Notes: generated by a model from the letters alone, not told the origin. A stretch of 64,000 nt of DNA from Fontivivens sp964399735 (GCA_964399735.1 CAYNSO010000008.1:1-64000); one strand, 5' to 3'. Shown: positions 34,081 through 43,630, numbered from the stretch's first letter. A program made the numbers and translations.

Positions 34081-35074
34081 TAAAGATTATTATAAAATTT
34101 TAGGGGTATCGGACGGCGCCAGCGAAAGCGAGATCAAGAAAGCTTATCGTGAACTGGCAAAAAAGTATCATCCCGATACCCACCCCAACGACAAAACCAA
34201 TGAGAGCCGTTTTAAGGAAATTTCTGAAGCGTACAGTGTACTGGGCAACAAGGAAAAGAAACTTAAATACGACCAGTTACGTAAATATGGAGCCGGCGGC
34301 AGTTCCTTTAGCGGCAGAGGTGGTTATGCAGGCGCCGGCGGTTTTGATTTTCAGGATATTGGCTCTATGTTTGGCGGTGGCAGAGGACGTAAAACGACTT
34401 CTTTTGAAGGTTTTGGTGATCTTTTCAGCCAGTTGTTTCGTGGCGCCGGAGAAACGGCTTCTGAAAGTCGACCGGGCAGAACCCCTGGTAATGATATCAA
34501 AACCAGCATCACAATTCCATTTGATCTGGCGATAAGCGGGGGAAAGCATATTGTTACGCTCCGCTATCGGGAAACTTGTCCCAAATGTCAGGGCTCGGGC
34601 AAGTTTTGCGTGGTTTGCAACGGTTCCGGTTATAGTATGAAGAGCAAGACCATATCGGTTAACATACCTGCCGCGGTTGAAGATGGCAAAACCATACGCC
34701 TGAAAGGTTTGGGAGAGCCCTCGCCAAACGGCGGTGTAAATGGTAATTTGTTGCTTACCATAGAGGTAGAAAAGCATCCGCAATTTGAGCGCCGCGGTCT
34801 TGATTTGTACAGCAAAGCGGTAATCAATATCGTCCAGGCCGCCCTGGGTTCCAGGGTGCGGGTAAATACCTGGCAGGGCAATAGCATCGACTTGAAAATA
34901 CCAGCCGGTACCAGCAGCGGCAAGCTGTTCAAACTTTCAGGTATGGGCATTAGTCACAATGGAAAGACCGGCGACCAGTTTGTGGAAATTCAAATTGATG
35001 TGCCCCGCTCACTCGGTAAAAAGGGCAAAGACCTGTTACAGGAACTGGCCCGTGAAGAAGGATTGGATTTATAA
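34073..35074 (+). CDS. dnaJ: Chaperone DnaJ with half of the usual zinc finger
   Basis: This co-chaperone stimulates DnaK ATP hydrolysis. The 333-residue protein has a J domain with HPD at 33-35, a Gly/Phe-rich region (about 73-130) and two C-terminal substrate-binding domains. The zinc region holds only two CxxCxGxG units (CPKCQGSG at 169 and CVVCNGSG at 179) instead of four, so at most one zinc is bound, and the protein is shorter than classical DnaJ (about 375). This is intermediate between DnaJ and CbpA. It lies in the grpE-dnaJ-degP unit. Confidence 0.93.
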   Translation: MFDKDYYKILGVSDGASESEIKKAYRELAKKYHPDTHPNDKTNESRFKEISEAYSVLGNKEKKLKYDQLRKYGAGGSSFSGRGGYAGAGGFDFQDIGSMFGGGRGRKTTSFEGFGDLFSQLFRGAGETASESRPGRTPGNDIKTSITIPFDLAISGGKHIVTLRYRETCPKCQGSGKFCVVCNGSGYSMKSKTISVNIPAAVEDGKTIRLKGLGEPSPNGGVNGNLLLTIEVEKHPQFERRGLDLYSKAVINIVQAALGSRVRVNTWQGNSIDLKIPAGTSSGKLFKLSGMGISHNGKTGDQFVEIQIDVPRSLGKKGKDLLQELAREEGLDL

Positions 35075-35197
35075 GCGATGTTTTCCGATGTAATAAAAGT
35101 GGCGCGGAAAGCGGATTTTTTAAAAAATGGAACTTGAATCATAATGTGTTGTTAAAAAGAAAAAAAGTATTGATAATAGAACAGGAAAGGAATGATC

Positions 35198-36694
35198 ATG
35201 AAATCGAACAAACTGACATTATTGCTTCTTTTTGCTGTATTTATTGGCGTGATAACCGGGCTGGTCATTTCATCCAATTTTGACTGGACTTTAAAGGGTG
35301 TAGCGGCTGATAATACAGAAAATGAAATTACACTTGGCGCAACCACGCCGGTCTCTGCAGAATTGCAGGGTCTTGAGTCACTGAGCAAGGCTTTTGTGCA
35401 GGTTGCCAAAGAGGTAAGCCCATCAGTGGTTACGATCAACAGCCAGGTAGTCGTCAAGACCCGAAATCCGTTTATGGATGACGAATTTTTCCGTTACTTT
35501 TTCCGCGTGCCGGAACAGCAAGACCAGGTGCGGCGCGGTTTGGGTTCGGGCGTCATTGTCAATGCCGACGGTTATATTTTGACCAATAACCATGTCATCA
35601 AAGACGCCGACGAGATTACAGTGACCCTGGAAGACAAGGAATATGATGCCGAGATTATCGGCAAAGACCCGGAAAGCGATTTGGCAGTGATAAAAATTGA
35701 CAAAAATGATTTGATCCCGGTGAAACTAGGTGATTCCGGCAATCTTGAGGTTGGCGAATGGGTGATGGCAATTGGCAATCCGTTTTCATCCGATCTGAGC
35801 AAGACCGTAACTGCCGGAATTGTCAGCGCTAAAGGCAGAACCAGTTTGATGCGCGGTTCCGGCATAACGTATGAAGATTTTATTCAAACCGATGCGGCAA
35901 TAAATCCCGGTAACAGCGGCGGCCCGCTGGTGAATCTGCGCGGCGAACTGGTCGGGATAAATACAGCAATAGTCGGTCAGGCGAATATTGGCATCGGGTT
36001 TGCCATTCCCATCAACCTGGCCAAAAATGTTATGGAGCAGTTGATCAAAGAGGGACACGTTGTGCGCGGCTGGCTGGGAGTTGTAATAACCAATCTTGAT
36101 ACGGATATGGCGGAAGCGTTTGGTTTAAAAGATGCCAAAGGCGCGCTTGTATCTGATATTGTAGATGATAGCCCTGCCGACAAAGCCGGCGTTAAAGAAG
36201 GTGATGTGGTGCTCAGGCTGGACAATTCAGTGATTGAAACCAGCGACCAATTGACAATGTTGGTTGGTTCCAAAGCGCCAAACAGTAAAATAAAACTCAC
36301 AGTGTGGCGGGATAATGATGAAAAAGAGATAACCGTAACCCTGGGAGAGCGCGATTTGGATAAAATAGCCGGCAAAACAAGCACAGAAACGGGCACAAAA
36401 AACAAGCTGGGTTTGGAAGTGCAAAATTTGACCCCGCAGCTTGCGCAGCGCTATGGTTATAATAATGATGAAGGTGTGCTGGTCGCTTCTGTAATTCCCG
36501 GCTCTGTGGCTGAACGGGAAGGGATACGCGAAGGATTTTTGATTGTGTCTGTAAACCGGCAGCCGGTTAAAAGTGTTAAAGATTTTAACAAGATAGTTTC
36601 TGATATGCAGCCAAACGACCTGGTATTGTTAATGCTGAAAAGCGGTGATACCAAATTTTTCAAAGCTTTGCGTGTTCCAAAAGAGAAACAATAA
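35198..36694 (+). CDS. degP: Do-family periplasmic serine protease (DegP/HtrA)
   Basis: This periplasmic quality-control protease and chaperone has 498 residues: an N-terminal signal anchor (about 5-25), a trypsin-like domain with triad His122 (NNHVIKDAD), Asp151 (ESDLAVIKID) and Ser230 (NPGNSGGPL), and two PDZ domains (about 285-375 and 400-490). ATG 35198 is preferred over 35192 because AAAGGA lies 7 bases upstream. It follows dnaJ by 123 bases, so it may be read from the sigma-54-type grpE promoter and link cytoplasmic and envelope stress. Confidence 0.95.
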   Translation: MKSNKLTLLLLFAVFIGVITGLVISSNFDWTLKGVAADNTENEITLGATTPVSAELQGLESLSKAFVQVAKEVSPSVVTINSQVVVKTRNPFMDDEFFRYFFRVPEQQDQVRRGLGSGVIVNADGYILTNNHVIKDADEITVTLEDKEYDAEIIGKDPESDLAVIKIDKNDLIPVKLGDSGNLEVGEWVMAIGNPFSSDLSKTVTAGIVSAKGRTSLMRGSGITYEDFIQTDAAINPGNSGGPLVNLRGELVGINTAIVGQANIGIGFAIPINLAKNVMEQLIKEGHVVRGWLGVVITNLDTDMAEAFGLKDAKGALVSDIVDDSPADKAGVKEGDVVLRLDNSVIETSDQLTMLVGSKAPNSKIKLTVWRDNDEKEITVTLGERDLDKIAGKTSTETGTKNKLGLEVQNLTPQLAQRYGYNNDEGVLVASVIPGSVAEREGIREGFLIVSVNRQPVKSVKDFNKIVSDMQPNDLVLLMLKSGDTKFFKALRVPKEKQ

Positions 36695-36710
36695 AAGGAA
36701 AAGAACAAAA

Positions 36711-36929
36711 ATGCCAACGTATGATTATAAATGTACCCGATGCGGTTATGCTTTCGAGTCGTTGCAAAAGTTTTCAGACGAGCCGTTGCGTCAATGCCCC
36801 CACTGTAATGGTCTGGTGCAGCGTCTTATTAGCGGCGGCAGCGGCTTGATATTCAAAGGCAAAGGGTTTTATATTACTGATTATAAAAACAAAAATACAG
36901 CAAAACCAGCCGCATCAGTAAAAAAGTAA
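36711..36929 (+). CDS. FmdB-type zinc-ribbon protein
   Basis: The 72-residue product starts MPTYDYKCTRCGYAFE, the signature of the FmdB/CxxC_CxxC_SSSS regulatory-protein family, with a second pair CPHC (about residue 32). Four cysteines form a zinc ribbon. The role is not established; it may bind nucleic acid. The longer frame to 36645 lies inside degP and is not used. AAAAGGAAAAG precedes the ATG. It follows degP by 16 bases. Confidence 0.88.
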   Translation: MPTYDYKCTRCGYAFESLQKFSDEPLRQCPHCNGLVQRLISGGSGLIFKGKGFYITDYKNKNTAKPAASVKK

Positions 36930-36941
36930 GAAAAAACCAGC

Positions 36942-36954
36942 TGTCAATTTGACA
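36942..36954. promoter_or_regulatory. Palindrome TGTCAATTTGACA, putative activator site for dnaK
   Basis: The arms TGTCAA/TTGACA surround a single T. It matches the grpE-side site in the pattern TGTCA-N3-TGACA. It lies about 127 bases upstream of the dnaK -24 element, within enhancer range. Confidence 0.5.
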
Positions 36955-37006
36955 AAATGTCTGACGAGTTGGCAGCAGGTCTTGAAATAAAGAATGTTTC
37001 ATTTTC

Positions 37007-37044
37007 ACAGGCGCATGCTTTTAATTTGGTATGTGCCTGTTTTA
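37007..37044 (+). terminator. Terminator of the grpE-dnaJ-degP-zinc-ribbon unit
   Basis: ACAGGCGCATGC (37007-37018) and GTATGTGCCTGT (37029-37040) pair over 12 bases with two wobble pairs, followed by TTTATTT. It separates this unit from the dnaK promoter. Confidence 0.75.
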
Positions 37045-37081
37045 TTTAGGGTTACGAAATTGATTTTTTGTGTTACTGTTG

Positions 37082-37097
37082 TGGCATATATGTTGCA
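37082..37097 (+). promoter_or_regulatory. Sigma-54 (-24/-12) promoter before dnaK
   Basis: TGGCATA-TATG-TTGCA has the same core and spacing as the grpE promoter. The predicted transcript start is about 60 bases before the dnaK ATG. Confidence 0.7.
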
Positions 37098-37169
37098 AAT
37101 AAAAGAAAATATATAATAAAAGAAATTCAGTTTTATAAAAATAAATTTTGAGATAAGGAGAAAGATTCA

Positions 37170-39086
37170 ATGGCAAAGATAATTGGCATAGACCTCGGTA
37201 CGACCAATTCCTGTGTAGCAATAATGGAGGGAGGCGAACCAACAGTTATTCAAAATTCTGAAGGAACCCGAACGACCCCTTCGGTTGTGGCTTTTAGCAA
37301 ATCGGGCGAACGTCTGGTCGGCCAGGTGGCAAAGCGGCAAGCGATCACCAATCCAGAAAAGACGATCTATTCTATCAAACGATTTATGGGCCGCCGGTTT
37401 AATGAAGTGAAAACCGAAATTGAAGAAGTGCCCTACAAGGTTATAAAAGGGCAGAATGATGTGGCCAAAGTAAAGATAGATGATAAAGAATATTCACCGC
37501 AAGAAATATCGGCAATGATTTTGCAAAAGATGAAACAGACCGCAGAAGATTACCTGGGTGAAAAAGTAACCGAAGCCGTAATCACTGTGCCGGCGTATTT
37601 TAATGACAGTCAGCGGCAGGCAACAAAAGAGGCGGGCGAGATTGCCGGTTTAAAAGTGCGAAGAATCATTAACGAGCCAACCGCAGCATCGCTGGCTTAT
37701 GGTTTGGATAAAAAGAAAAGCGAAAAGATTGCGGTGTTTGATTTGGGCGGTGGTACTTTTGATGTATCCATTCTGGAACTGGGCGATGGTGTATTTGAAG
37801 TAAAATCCACCAATGGCGACACTCATTTGGGCGGCGACGATTTTGACCAGCGGGTTATCGACTGGATGGTTGATGAATTTATCAAGCTGGAAGGTGTGGA
37901 TTTATCCAAAGACTCGATGGCTTTGCAGCGTTTAAAAGAGGCGGCGGAAAAAGCCAAGTGCGAGTTGTCTTCCACAACGCAAACAGAAATCAACCTGCCC
38001 TTTATCACAGCGACGGATACCGGGCCCAAGCATTTGAACATGACTCTGACCCGCGCCAAGTTTGAGCAGTTGTGTGAAAGTTTGTTTCAACGCTGTGTTG
38101 AACCATGTAAAACCGCGTTACGCGATGCCAATCTTTCAGAAAAAGACATAGATGAGGTTGTTTTGGTAGGCGGCTCGACCCGTATGCCCAAAGTGCAGGA
38201 AATTGTTCGCAACCTGTTTGGCAAAGAACCGCACAAGGGCGTAAACCCCGATGAAGTTGTTGCCATAGGCGCTGCGATTCAGGGCGGTGTGCTGTCTGGC
38301 GACGTGACGGATGTGTTGTTGCTGGATGTTACCCCGTTGTCGCTGGGAATAGAAACTTTGGGCGGCGTAACCACCCGGTTGATCGAAAAGAACACCACCA
38401 TTCCTACCCGCAAGTCCGAAGTGTTTTCCACGGCAGCGGACAGCCAGACTTCAGTAGAGATCCACGTATTGCAGGGCGAACGTGAAATGGCCATCAATAA
38501 TCGTACCCTCGGACGTTTTCATTTGGATGGCATTCCACCAGCCCCGCGCGGCATTCCGCAGATTGAGGTAACTTTTGATATCGACGCCAACGGTATTTTA
38601 AATGTCTCTGCAAAAGACAAGGCTACCGGCAAGGAACAGTCGATCCACATCGAGGCTTCTACCGGTCTTTCCAAGGATGAAGTGGAAAAAATGGTGAATG
38701 AAGCCAAATCTCATGCGGCTGAAGATAAAAAGCGCCGCGAGGTGATCGATGTGCGAAATAATGCCGATCAAATGGTTTACCAGACTGAAAAGCAGATCAA
38801 GGACAATGCCGACAAGCTGGATAATGATATAAAAACCAGGCTGGAAACAGCTCTTGGCCGTGTGAAAGAGGCTTTAAAAACCGATAATGTAGAGGAGATC
38901 AAATCGTCCGTAGAAGCTCTAAGCAAGATATGGAGCGATGCGGCGACCAAAATGTATGAAACCTCGGCTCAGCAAGCCCCTGGTTCAGCAGACGGAGGTT
39001 CAGCCCCCGGCAGTGAATCGGCTCAGGGCGGCAAGGCAGATGAAGCAGAAGAAGCCGATTTTGAAGTGGTTGATGATAAAAAGTAA
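37170..39086 (+). CDS. dnaK: Molecular chaperone DnaK (Hsp70)
   Basis: It is an ATP-driven protein-folding chaperone. The 638-residue protein has IGIDLGTTNSCVA at the N-terminus, AVFDLGGGTFDVSIL (about 190) and VGGSTRMPKVQ (about 338) in the ATPase domain, a substrate-binding domain from about 390, and the acidic tail ending EEADFEVVDDKK. AAGGAG lies 9 bases upstream. It is transcribed alone, apart from grpE and dnaJ, with its own sigma-54-like promoter and terminator. Confidence 0.98.
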   Translation: MAKIIGIDLGTTNSCVAIMEGGEPTVIQNSEGTRTTPSVVAFSKSGERLVGQVAKRQAITNPEKTIYSIKRFMGRRFNEVKTEIEEVPYKVIKGQNDVAKVKIDDKEYSPQEISAMILQKMKQTAEDYLGEKVTEAVITVPAYFNDSQRQATKEAGEIAGLKVRRIINEPTAASLAYGLDKKKSEKIAVFDLGGGTFDVSILELGDGVFEVKSTNGDTHLGGDDFDQRVIDWMVDEFIKLEGVDLSKDSMALQRLKEAAEKAKCELSSTTQTEINLPFITATDTGPKHLNMTLTRAKFEQLCESLFQRCVEPCKTALRDANLSEKDIDEVVLVGGSTRMPKVQEIVRNLFGKEPHKGVNPDEVVAIGAAIQGGVLSGDVTDVLLLDVTPLSLGIETLGGVTTRLIEKNTTIPTRKSEVFSTAADSQTSVEIHVLQGEREMAINNRTLGRFHLDGIPPAPRGIPQIEVTFDIDANGILNVSAKDKATGKEQSIHIEASTGLSKDEVEKMVNEAKSHAAEDKKRREVIDVRNNADQMVYQTEKQIKDNADKLDNDIKTRLETALGRVKEALKTDNVEEIKSSVEALSKIWSDAATKMYETSAQQAPGSADGGSAPGSESAQGGKADEAEEADFEVVDDKK

Positions 39087-39112
39087 AAAAGTGGTAAAAT
39101 AGTGTACTGATA

Positions 39113-39144
39113 AAAGGCGAGGATTTTTTAACATCCTCGCCTTT
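39113..39144 (+). terminator. Terminator after dnaK
   Basis: AAAGGCGAGGAT (39113-39124) and ATCCTCGCCTTT (39133-39144) form a perfect 12-bp stem with a T-rich loop. The T-run after it is short. Confidence 0.8.
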
Positions 39145-39233
39145 GCTCGATATAGTAGTCAACAGGATAATAATAAACAACTTTAGTTAAAAAGCCGGAA
39201 TTAATAATCTTTACGGCAAGGCAGGAAAGAAAT

Positions 39234-41837
39234 ATGTTGTCTTTTGATAAATTAACAATTAAAGCGCAGGAAGCGCTGGGCCGGGCGCAGAAAATAGCCT
39301 CGGAGAATAACCATCAGCAAATCGATCCGGTGCATTTGTTAAAAGGGATACTGGAGCCGCGGGAAAGTATTGCCCGTGAGTTGTTGAACAAGGCCGGCAT
39401 TGAGCCAGCGCTGGTTTTGGAGCGAGCGGATGAACATCTTGCCAAATTGCCGCGGGTAACGGGAGGCGTCGGACAAATCCATTTTGCTAACGCCACCAAT
39501 GTTTTGTTTGATACCGCACAGCGCGAAGCTAACCGGCTGCACGATGAATTTGTCAGTATTGAACATATTTTTTCAGGTCTGGTTGAGGACAAGTCCGGAA
39601 CCGGCAAGCTGCTAAAAGATTCGGGTTTGACCTCTGATCTGTTGTTAAAGGTATTGCAGCAAGTGCGCGGCAGCCAGCGGGTTACCGATCAAAACCCGGA
39701 AGGGAAATACCAGGCTTTAAAGCGTTATGCGCGTGATTTAAATGAACTGGCGCGTCGAGACAAGCTGGATCCGGTAATCGGTCGTGATGAAGAGATACGC
39801 CGGGTATTGCAGGTTTTGTCGCGGCGCACCAAAAACAATCCCGTTTTGATCGGCGAACCGGGAGTTGGTAAAACCGCCATAGCGGAAGGCATTGCACAGC
39901 GCATTGTTCAGGGTGATGTGCCGGAAAATTTAAAAACCAAAAAGATATTGTCGCTCGACCTGGGAGCGCTCATTGCCGGGGCAAAATTTCGCGGTGAATT
40001 TGAAGATCGCCTTAAAGCGGTGTTGCAGGAAATTGGCGAGGCAAATGGCGAGATCATTTTATTTATAGATGAATTGCATACCCTGGTGGGCGCCGGAGCC
40101 GCCGAGGGCGCAATGGACGCATCCAATATGCTTAAACCGGCCCTGGCGCGGGGTGAATTGCGCTGTATTGGGGCCACTACTTTGGATGAATACCAAAAGC
40201 ACATCGAAAAAGACGCTGCTCTGGAACGGCGGTTTCAGCAAATTTATGTCAACCAGCCAACGCTCGAAGATACCATATCCATTTTGCGGGGTCTGAAAGA
40301 AAAGTACGAGGTGCATCATGGCGTGCGAATACAGGATGGCGCTTTGATAGCCGCTGCCAACCTGTCGGAACGTTATATAACCGAGCGGTTTTTGCCGGAT
40401 AAAGCCATTGATTTGATCGATGAAGCTGCGGCAAAACTGCGTATCGAGATCGACAGTATGCCGGAAGACCTGGAAAAAGTGGAACGCAAACTGAAACAAC
40501 TGGAAATAGAACGGCAGGCATTAAAGAAAGAAAAAGACGATGCTTCCAAACAGCGAATGGAGCAGGTGAGTGAAGAGATTGCCCGGCTTGGTCAGGAGCA
40601 GGCCGAACTGCGCAGCCACTGGGCGCAGGAGCGGACGATTATTGCAGAAATTCGTTCTTTAAAAGAACAGATCGAATCAGCCAGGGCCGATTCCGCCAAA
40701 GCGGAACGCGAGGGCGATTTGGCCAAAGCTGCCGAATTCAAGTATGGCCGCATAGTAGAACTGGAAAAACATCTGGACGCCGCCAACCAAAAGCTGGTTG
40801 CATTACAGCATGACCGCAAAATGTTAAAGGAAGAGGTTGATGAAGAAGATGTTGCCGAGGTTGTAGCAAAATGGACCGGCATTCCGGTGAGCCGGATGCT
40901 GGAAAGTGAAAAAGAAAAGCTGCTGCATATAGAGGAACGCATTCATCAAAGGCTGGTCAATCAAACGGAGGCGGTTTCGGCTGTGGCCAATGCCATACGG
41001 CGGTCGCGCGCCGGCCTGCAGGATGCCTCGCGGCCTATCGGTTCGTTTATTTTTCTCGGTTCCACCGGCGTAGGCAAGACCGAACTGGCGCGGGCTTTGG
41101 CAGAATATTTATTCGACAATGAACAGGCGTTGGTACGCATCGACATGTCTGAATACATGGAGCGGCATTCCGTATCGCGGTTGATCGGTGCGCCTCCAGG
41201 CTATGTCGGCTATGACGAAGGCGGCCAGCTAACCGAAGCAGTACGCCGGCGGCCCTATTCGGTGGTGTTGCTGGATGAAATTGAAAAAGCGCATGCCGAA
41301 GTGTTTAATGTATTGTTGCAGGTTCTTGATGACGGGCGCTTGACGGATAACAAAGGTCGTACGGTGAATTTTAAGAATACGATTATTATTATGACTTCTA
41401 ATATTGGCGCGCAATATATTATGGAAAAATCAGCGCTGATGCATGATACGAACCGGCAAGCAATCCACGAAGATGTTACTGAACATATTTACGGTTTGTT
41501 AAAGGCGCAGCTGCGTCCGGAATTTTTGAACCGGATTGATGATGTTATTGTGTTCCATGCCCTGACCAAAGACGATATGAAAAAGATCATGGCCCTGCAA
41601 ATGAAAAATGTTGATGCCTTGTTAAAGGTGAATGATATGCACATTCGTTTGACGCCGGAGGCTGAAAATTTTCTATCGGCGCATGGATATGATGCGGGGT
41701 TTGGAGCTCGTCCGTTGAAGCGGTTGATACAAAAAGCGCTGGTCAATCCCCTGGCAATAAAATTGATCGAGGGCGTTTACAAGCCCGGCGATACAATAAG
41801 TGTTGTGGTAAGGGAGAATTCTCTTGATTTTGAGTGA
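39234..41837 (+). CDS. clpB: Disaggregase ClpB
   Basis: This hexameric AAA+ enzyme pulls proteins out of aggregates together with DnaK. The 867-residue protein has an N domain (about 1-145), the first AAA domain with GEPGVGKTAIAEG (about 205) and a coiled-coil middle domain (about 400-530). The second AAA domain has GSTGVGKTELARALAE (about 607) and the PPGYVGYDEGG pore loop. GGAAAG precedes the ATG. No sigma-54 site or heat-shock operator is visible in the 90 bases between the dnaK terminator and the start. Confidence 0.97.
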   Translation: MLSFDKLTIKAQEALGRAQKIASENNHQQIDPVHLLKGILEPRESIARELLNKAGIEPALVLERADEHLAKLPRVTGGVGQIHFANATNVLFDTAQREANRLHDEFVSIEHIFSGLVEDKSGTGKLLKDSGLTSDLLLKVLQQVRGSQRVTDQNPEGKYQALKRYARDLNELARRDKLDPVIGRDEEIRRVLQVLSRRTKNNPVLIGEPGVGKTAIAEGIAQRIVQGDVPENLKTKKILSLDLGALIAGAKFRGEFEDRLKAVLQEIGEANGEIILFIDELHTLVGAGAAEGAMDASNMLKPALARGELRCIGATTLDEYQKHIEKDAALERRFQQIYVNQPTLEDTISILRGLKEKYEVHHGVRIQDGALIAAANLSERYITERFLPDKAIDLIDEAAAKLRIEIDSMPEDLEKVERKLKQLEIERQALKKEKDDASKQRMEQVSEEIARLGQEQAELRSHWAQERTIIAEIRSLKEQIESARADSAKAEREGDLAKAAEFKYGRIVELEKHLDAANQKLVALQHDRKMLKEEVDEEDVAEVVAKWTGIPVSRMLESEKEKLLHIEERIHQRLVNQTEAVSAVANAIRRSRAGLQDASRPIGSFIFLGSTGVGKTELARALAEYLFDNEQALVRIDMSEYMERHSVSRLIGAPPGYVGYDEGGQLTEAVRRRPYSVVLLDEIEKAHAEVFNVLLQVLDDGRLTDNKGRTVNFKNTIIIMTSNIGAQYIMEKSALMHDTNRQAIHEDVTEHIYGLLKAQLRPEFLNRIDDVIVFHALTKDDMKKIMALQMKNVDALLKVNDMHIRLTPEAENFLSAHGYDAGFGARPLKRLIQKALVNPLAIKLIEGVYKPGDTISVVVRENSLDFE

Positions 41838-41920
41838 AAAAGTAGATACATTTTTTATTCAAACGGGAACTTAAATAATGTAAGGCAGTTGAATAATAGA
41901 AAATTCAGGAGGTTGTTTAC

Positions 41921-42421
41921 ATGAAAAAATGGTTCGGTTTTGGTATTGCTTTACTAGCTGTAACATTACTAGTTGGCTGCGGTGAAAAGTTAACTGAAGA
42001 ACAATTACGCGCCAAAGCGCTTGATTATGAAAACAAGGAACAATGGGATCAGGTAATTAAGGTTTTTGAACAGCTGGTTAAAAAGTTCCCCAATTCTCCC
42101 AAATCAGATCAAAACCTTTACCAATTGGGCGGGTTGTATGCAAGTAATTCCAAAAATTTTACTAAATCAATTGAAGCATACAGAACATTAATTGAAAAAT
42201 ATCCAGAAAGCCAATTGGTCATTCAGGCTCAATTTATGATCGGCTACCGCTATGCGAACGATCTTAACGACCTGGAAAAAGCCAAAGAAGCTTATAATGA
42301 GTTTTTATCCAAATATCCTGAACATGAGTTGGCTCCTTCCGTGCAATGGGAAATGGATCATTTGGGCAAGGATATCAGCGAGATAGAATTGAATTTCGGC
42401 AAAGAAGCAGACAAGGAATAA
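41921..42421 (+). CDS. TPR lipoprotein, BamD/YbgF-like
   Basis: The 166-residue lipoprotein has the lipobox LVGC (Cys about residue 20) and three to four TPR units (for example WDQVIKVFEQLVKKFPNSPKS and AKEAYNEFLSKYPEHELAPS), the style of BamD and YbgF. It is shorter than BamD (about 240), so identity with the Bam complex subunit is not claimed. AGGAGG lies 9 bases upstream. Terminator-like hairpins follow. Confidence 0.8.
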   Translation: MKKWFGFGIALLAVTLLVGCGEKLTEEQLRAKALDYENKEQWDQVIKVFEQLVKKFPNSPKSDQNLYQLGGLYASNSKNFTKSIEAYRTLIEKYPESQLVIQAQFMIGYRYANDLNDLEKAKEAYNEFLSKYPEHELAPSVQWEMDHLGKDISEIELNFGKEADKE

Positions 42422-42439
42422 TTTCTTTATTCCGGGGGG

Positions 42440-42564
42440 CAGGAATTTCATGATGAATGATTCCTGTGATTTTTGTAACAGAATTGTGAATAATCCGTCT
42501 GGTTTTAAAATTAGAAAAAATCAAAGCCGATAGATTTGGTGAAACATCAACCACAAATCGGCTT
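42440..42564 (+). terminator. Two hairpins after the TPR lipoprotein gene
   Basis: The first has arms CAGGAAT and ATTCCTG (about 42440-42466) followed by TGATTTTT. The second has AAAGCCGAT and ATCGGCTTT (about 42522-42564) around an imperfect inner stem. The second may act as the main terminator before the Bat operon. Confidence 0.65.
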
Positions 42565-42624
42565 TGTTATGAAAAGACGTAATAATTAACAAAAGATGAA
42601 AAATTTAAAAAATGTGGTGAATCA

Positions 42625-43572
42625 ATGAAACGTTTGCATGGTCGATGGAAGTGCATGGTAATACTTTTCGTGATTGTAATGTCCACATCTCTGTTTGCCC
42701 AAACAGCCGGGGAAGAACCCTCGCCCGGTGTGTCATCACAACCTGGCGAGATAACATTGTCTGCCAGTGTGGATAAAAACCAGGTTGCGCTGAACCGTAC
42801 TCTGGAATTATTGATCCGCATAAAATGGAACGGCAATCTCGACAAATACCAGGTGCACCAGTTTGACAACCCGATTTTAAACAACCTGGAAATAGTCGGG
42901 CATTCCGCATCCAATAAGGTATCCAGCGAAAATGGCGGCAATGTTGCCATTCAGGATTATGTGTTTACCCTTAAACCGCTGGAACTGGGTATGGGGTATA
43001 TTGAAGGCGTGATCATCCGCTATACAGACATGGATACCGATACCGATTACAGCCTGGCGACGAACCGCATAGAAATTAAAGCGCTGGATCCAATTCCGGA
43101 ACCGGGCGATAAAAGCTGGATTGTTTGGTTGGCAATAATAGTGATGTTGGCCGGGGTTGCGTTTTTTACTGTTATCTATTTTCAAAAGCGACAAGCGGAA
43201 AAAATGCGTCGGGCGCAGCTGGAAGCGGAAAAAGCCATTCCGATGGAAGAAAAATATTTGCAGGAATTAAAAGCCCTGTTTAATCTGAATGATCCCGGTT
43301 TGGATATTGGTAAAAGCATCGGCCAGTTGTCCCGTTTTTTACGGCGCTATCTGGCAGAAAAGTATCAGATGACTGCCGATACATTCACCACCGAAGAGTT
43401 GGTGATGGAATTGAATGAAAAGCATGTAGACGAGGGTCTGGTAAAGGACGTGAAAGAAATTTTATCTTGCGCCGATGTGATCAAGTTTTCCGGCGGTGGA
43501 GGTGAAAAGAGCGAACTGGAACGTCTCTATGGTATGGTAGAAGGAAATATAACCGCGCTGCGGAACAAATGA
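42625..43572 (+). CDS. BatD-like membrane protein, first copy
   Basis: The 315-residue product has a signal peptide (cleavage near LFAQ, about 26), a periplasmic immunoglobulin-like BatD-type domain (ITLSASVDKNQVALNRTLELLIRI...), one membrane segment (about 170-188) and a cytoplasmic helical domain (FLRRYLAEKYQMTADTFTTEELVMEL...ILSCADVIKFSG). The last domain is also found in the second copy and in BatD. It heads the Bat gene cluster, 58 bases before moxR, and likely anchors the MoxR/von-Willebrand machinery in the membrane. The exact role is not known. Confidence 0.75.
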   Translation: MKRLHGRWKCMVILFVIVMSTSLFAQTAGEEPSPGVSSQPGEITLSASVDKNQVALNRTLELLIRIKWNGNLDKYQVHQFDNPILNNLEIVGHSASNKVSSENGGNVAIQDYVFTLKPLELGMGYIEGVIIRYTDMDTDTDYSLATNRIEIKALDPIPEPGDKSWIVWLAIIVMLAGVAFFTVIYFQKRQAEKMRRAQLEAEKAIPMEEKYLQELKALFNLNDPGLDIGKSIGQLSRFLRRYLAEKYQMTADTFTTEELVMELNEKHVDEGLVKDVKEILSCADVIKFSGGGGEKSELERLYGMVEGNITALRNK

Positions 43573-43630
43573 TTTTGGAAATTAGCCAAAAACAATAAAG
43601 ATAAACAACTCGAGTTTTATTGGAGGATCA

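Noticed and set aside
35075..35191. Sigma-54 promoter before degP (TGGCGCG at about 35100)
   Set aside because: The -12 part is missing at the correct spacing.
41921..42421. Assignment as BamD
   Set aside because: It has a lipobox and TPR units but is about 75 residues too short, and no Bam genes are near.
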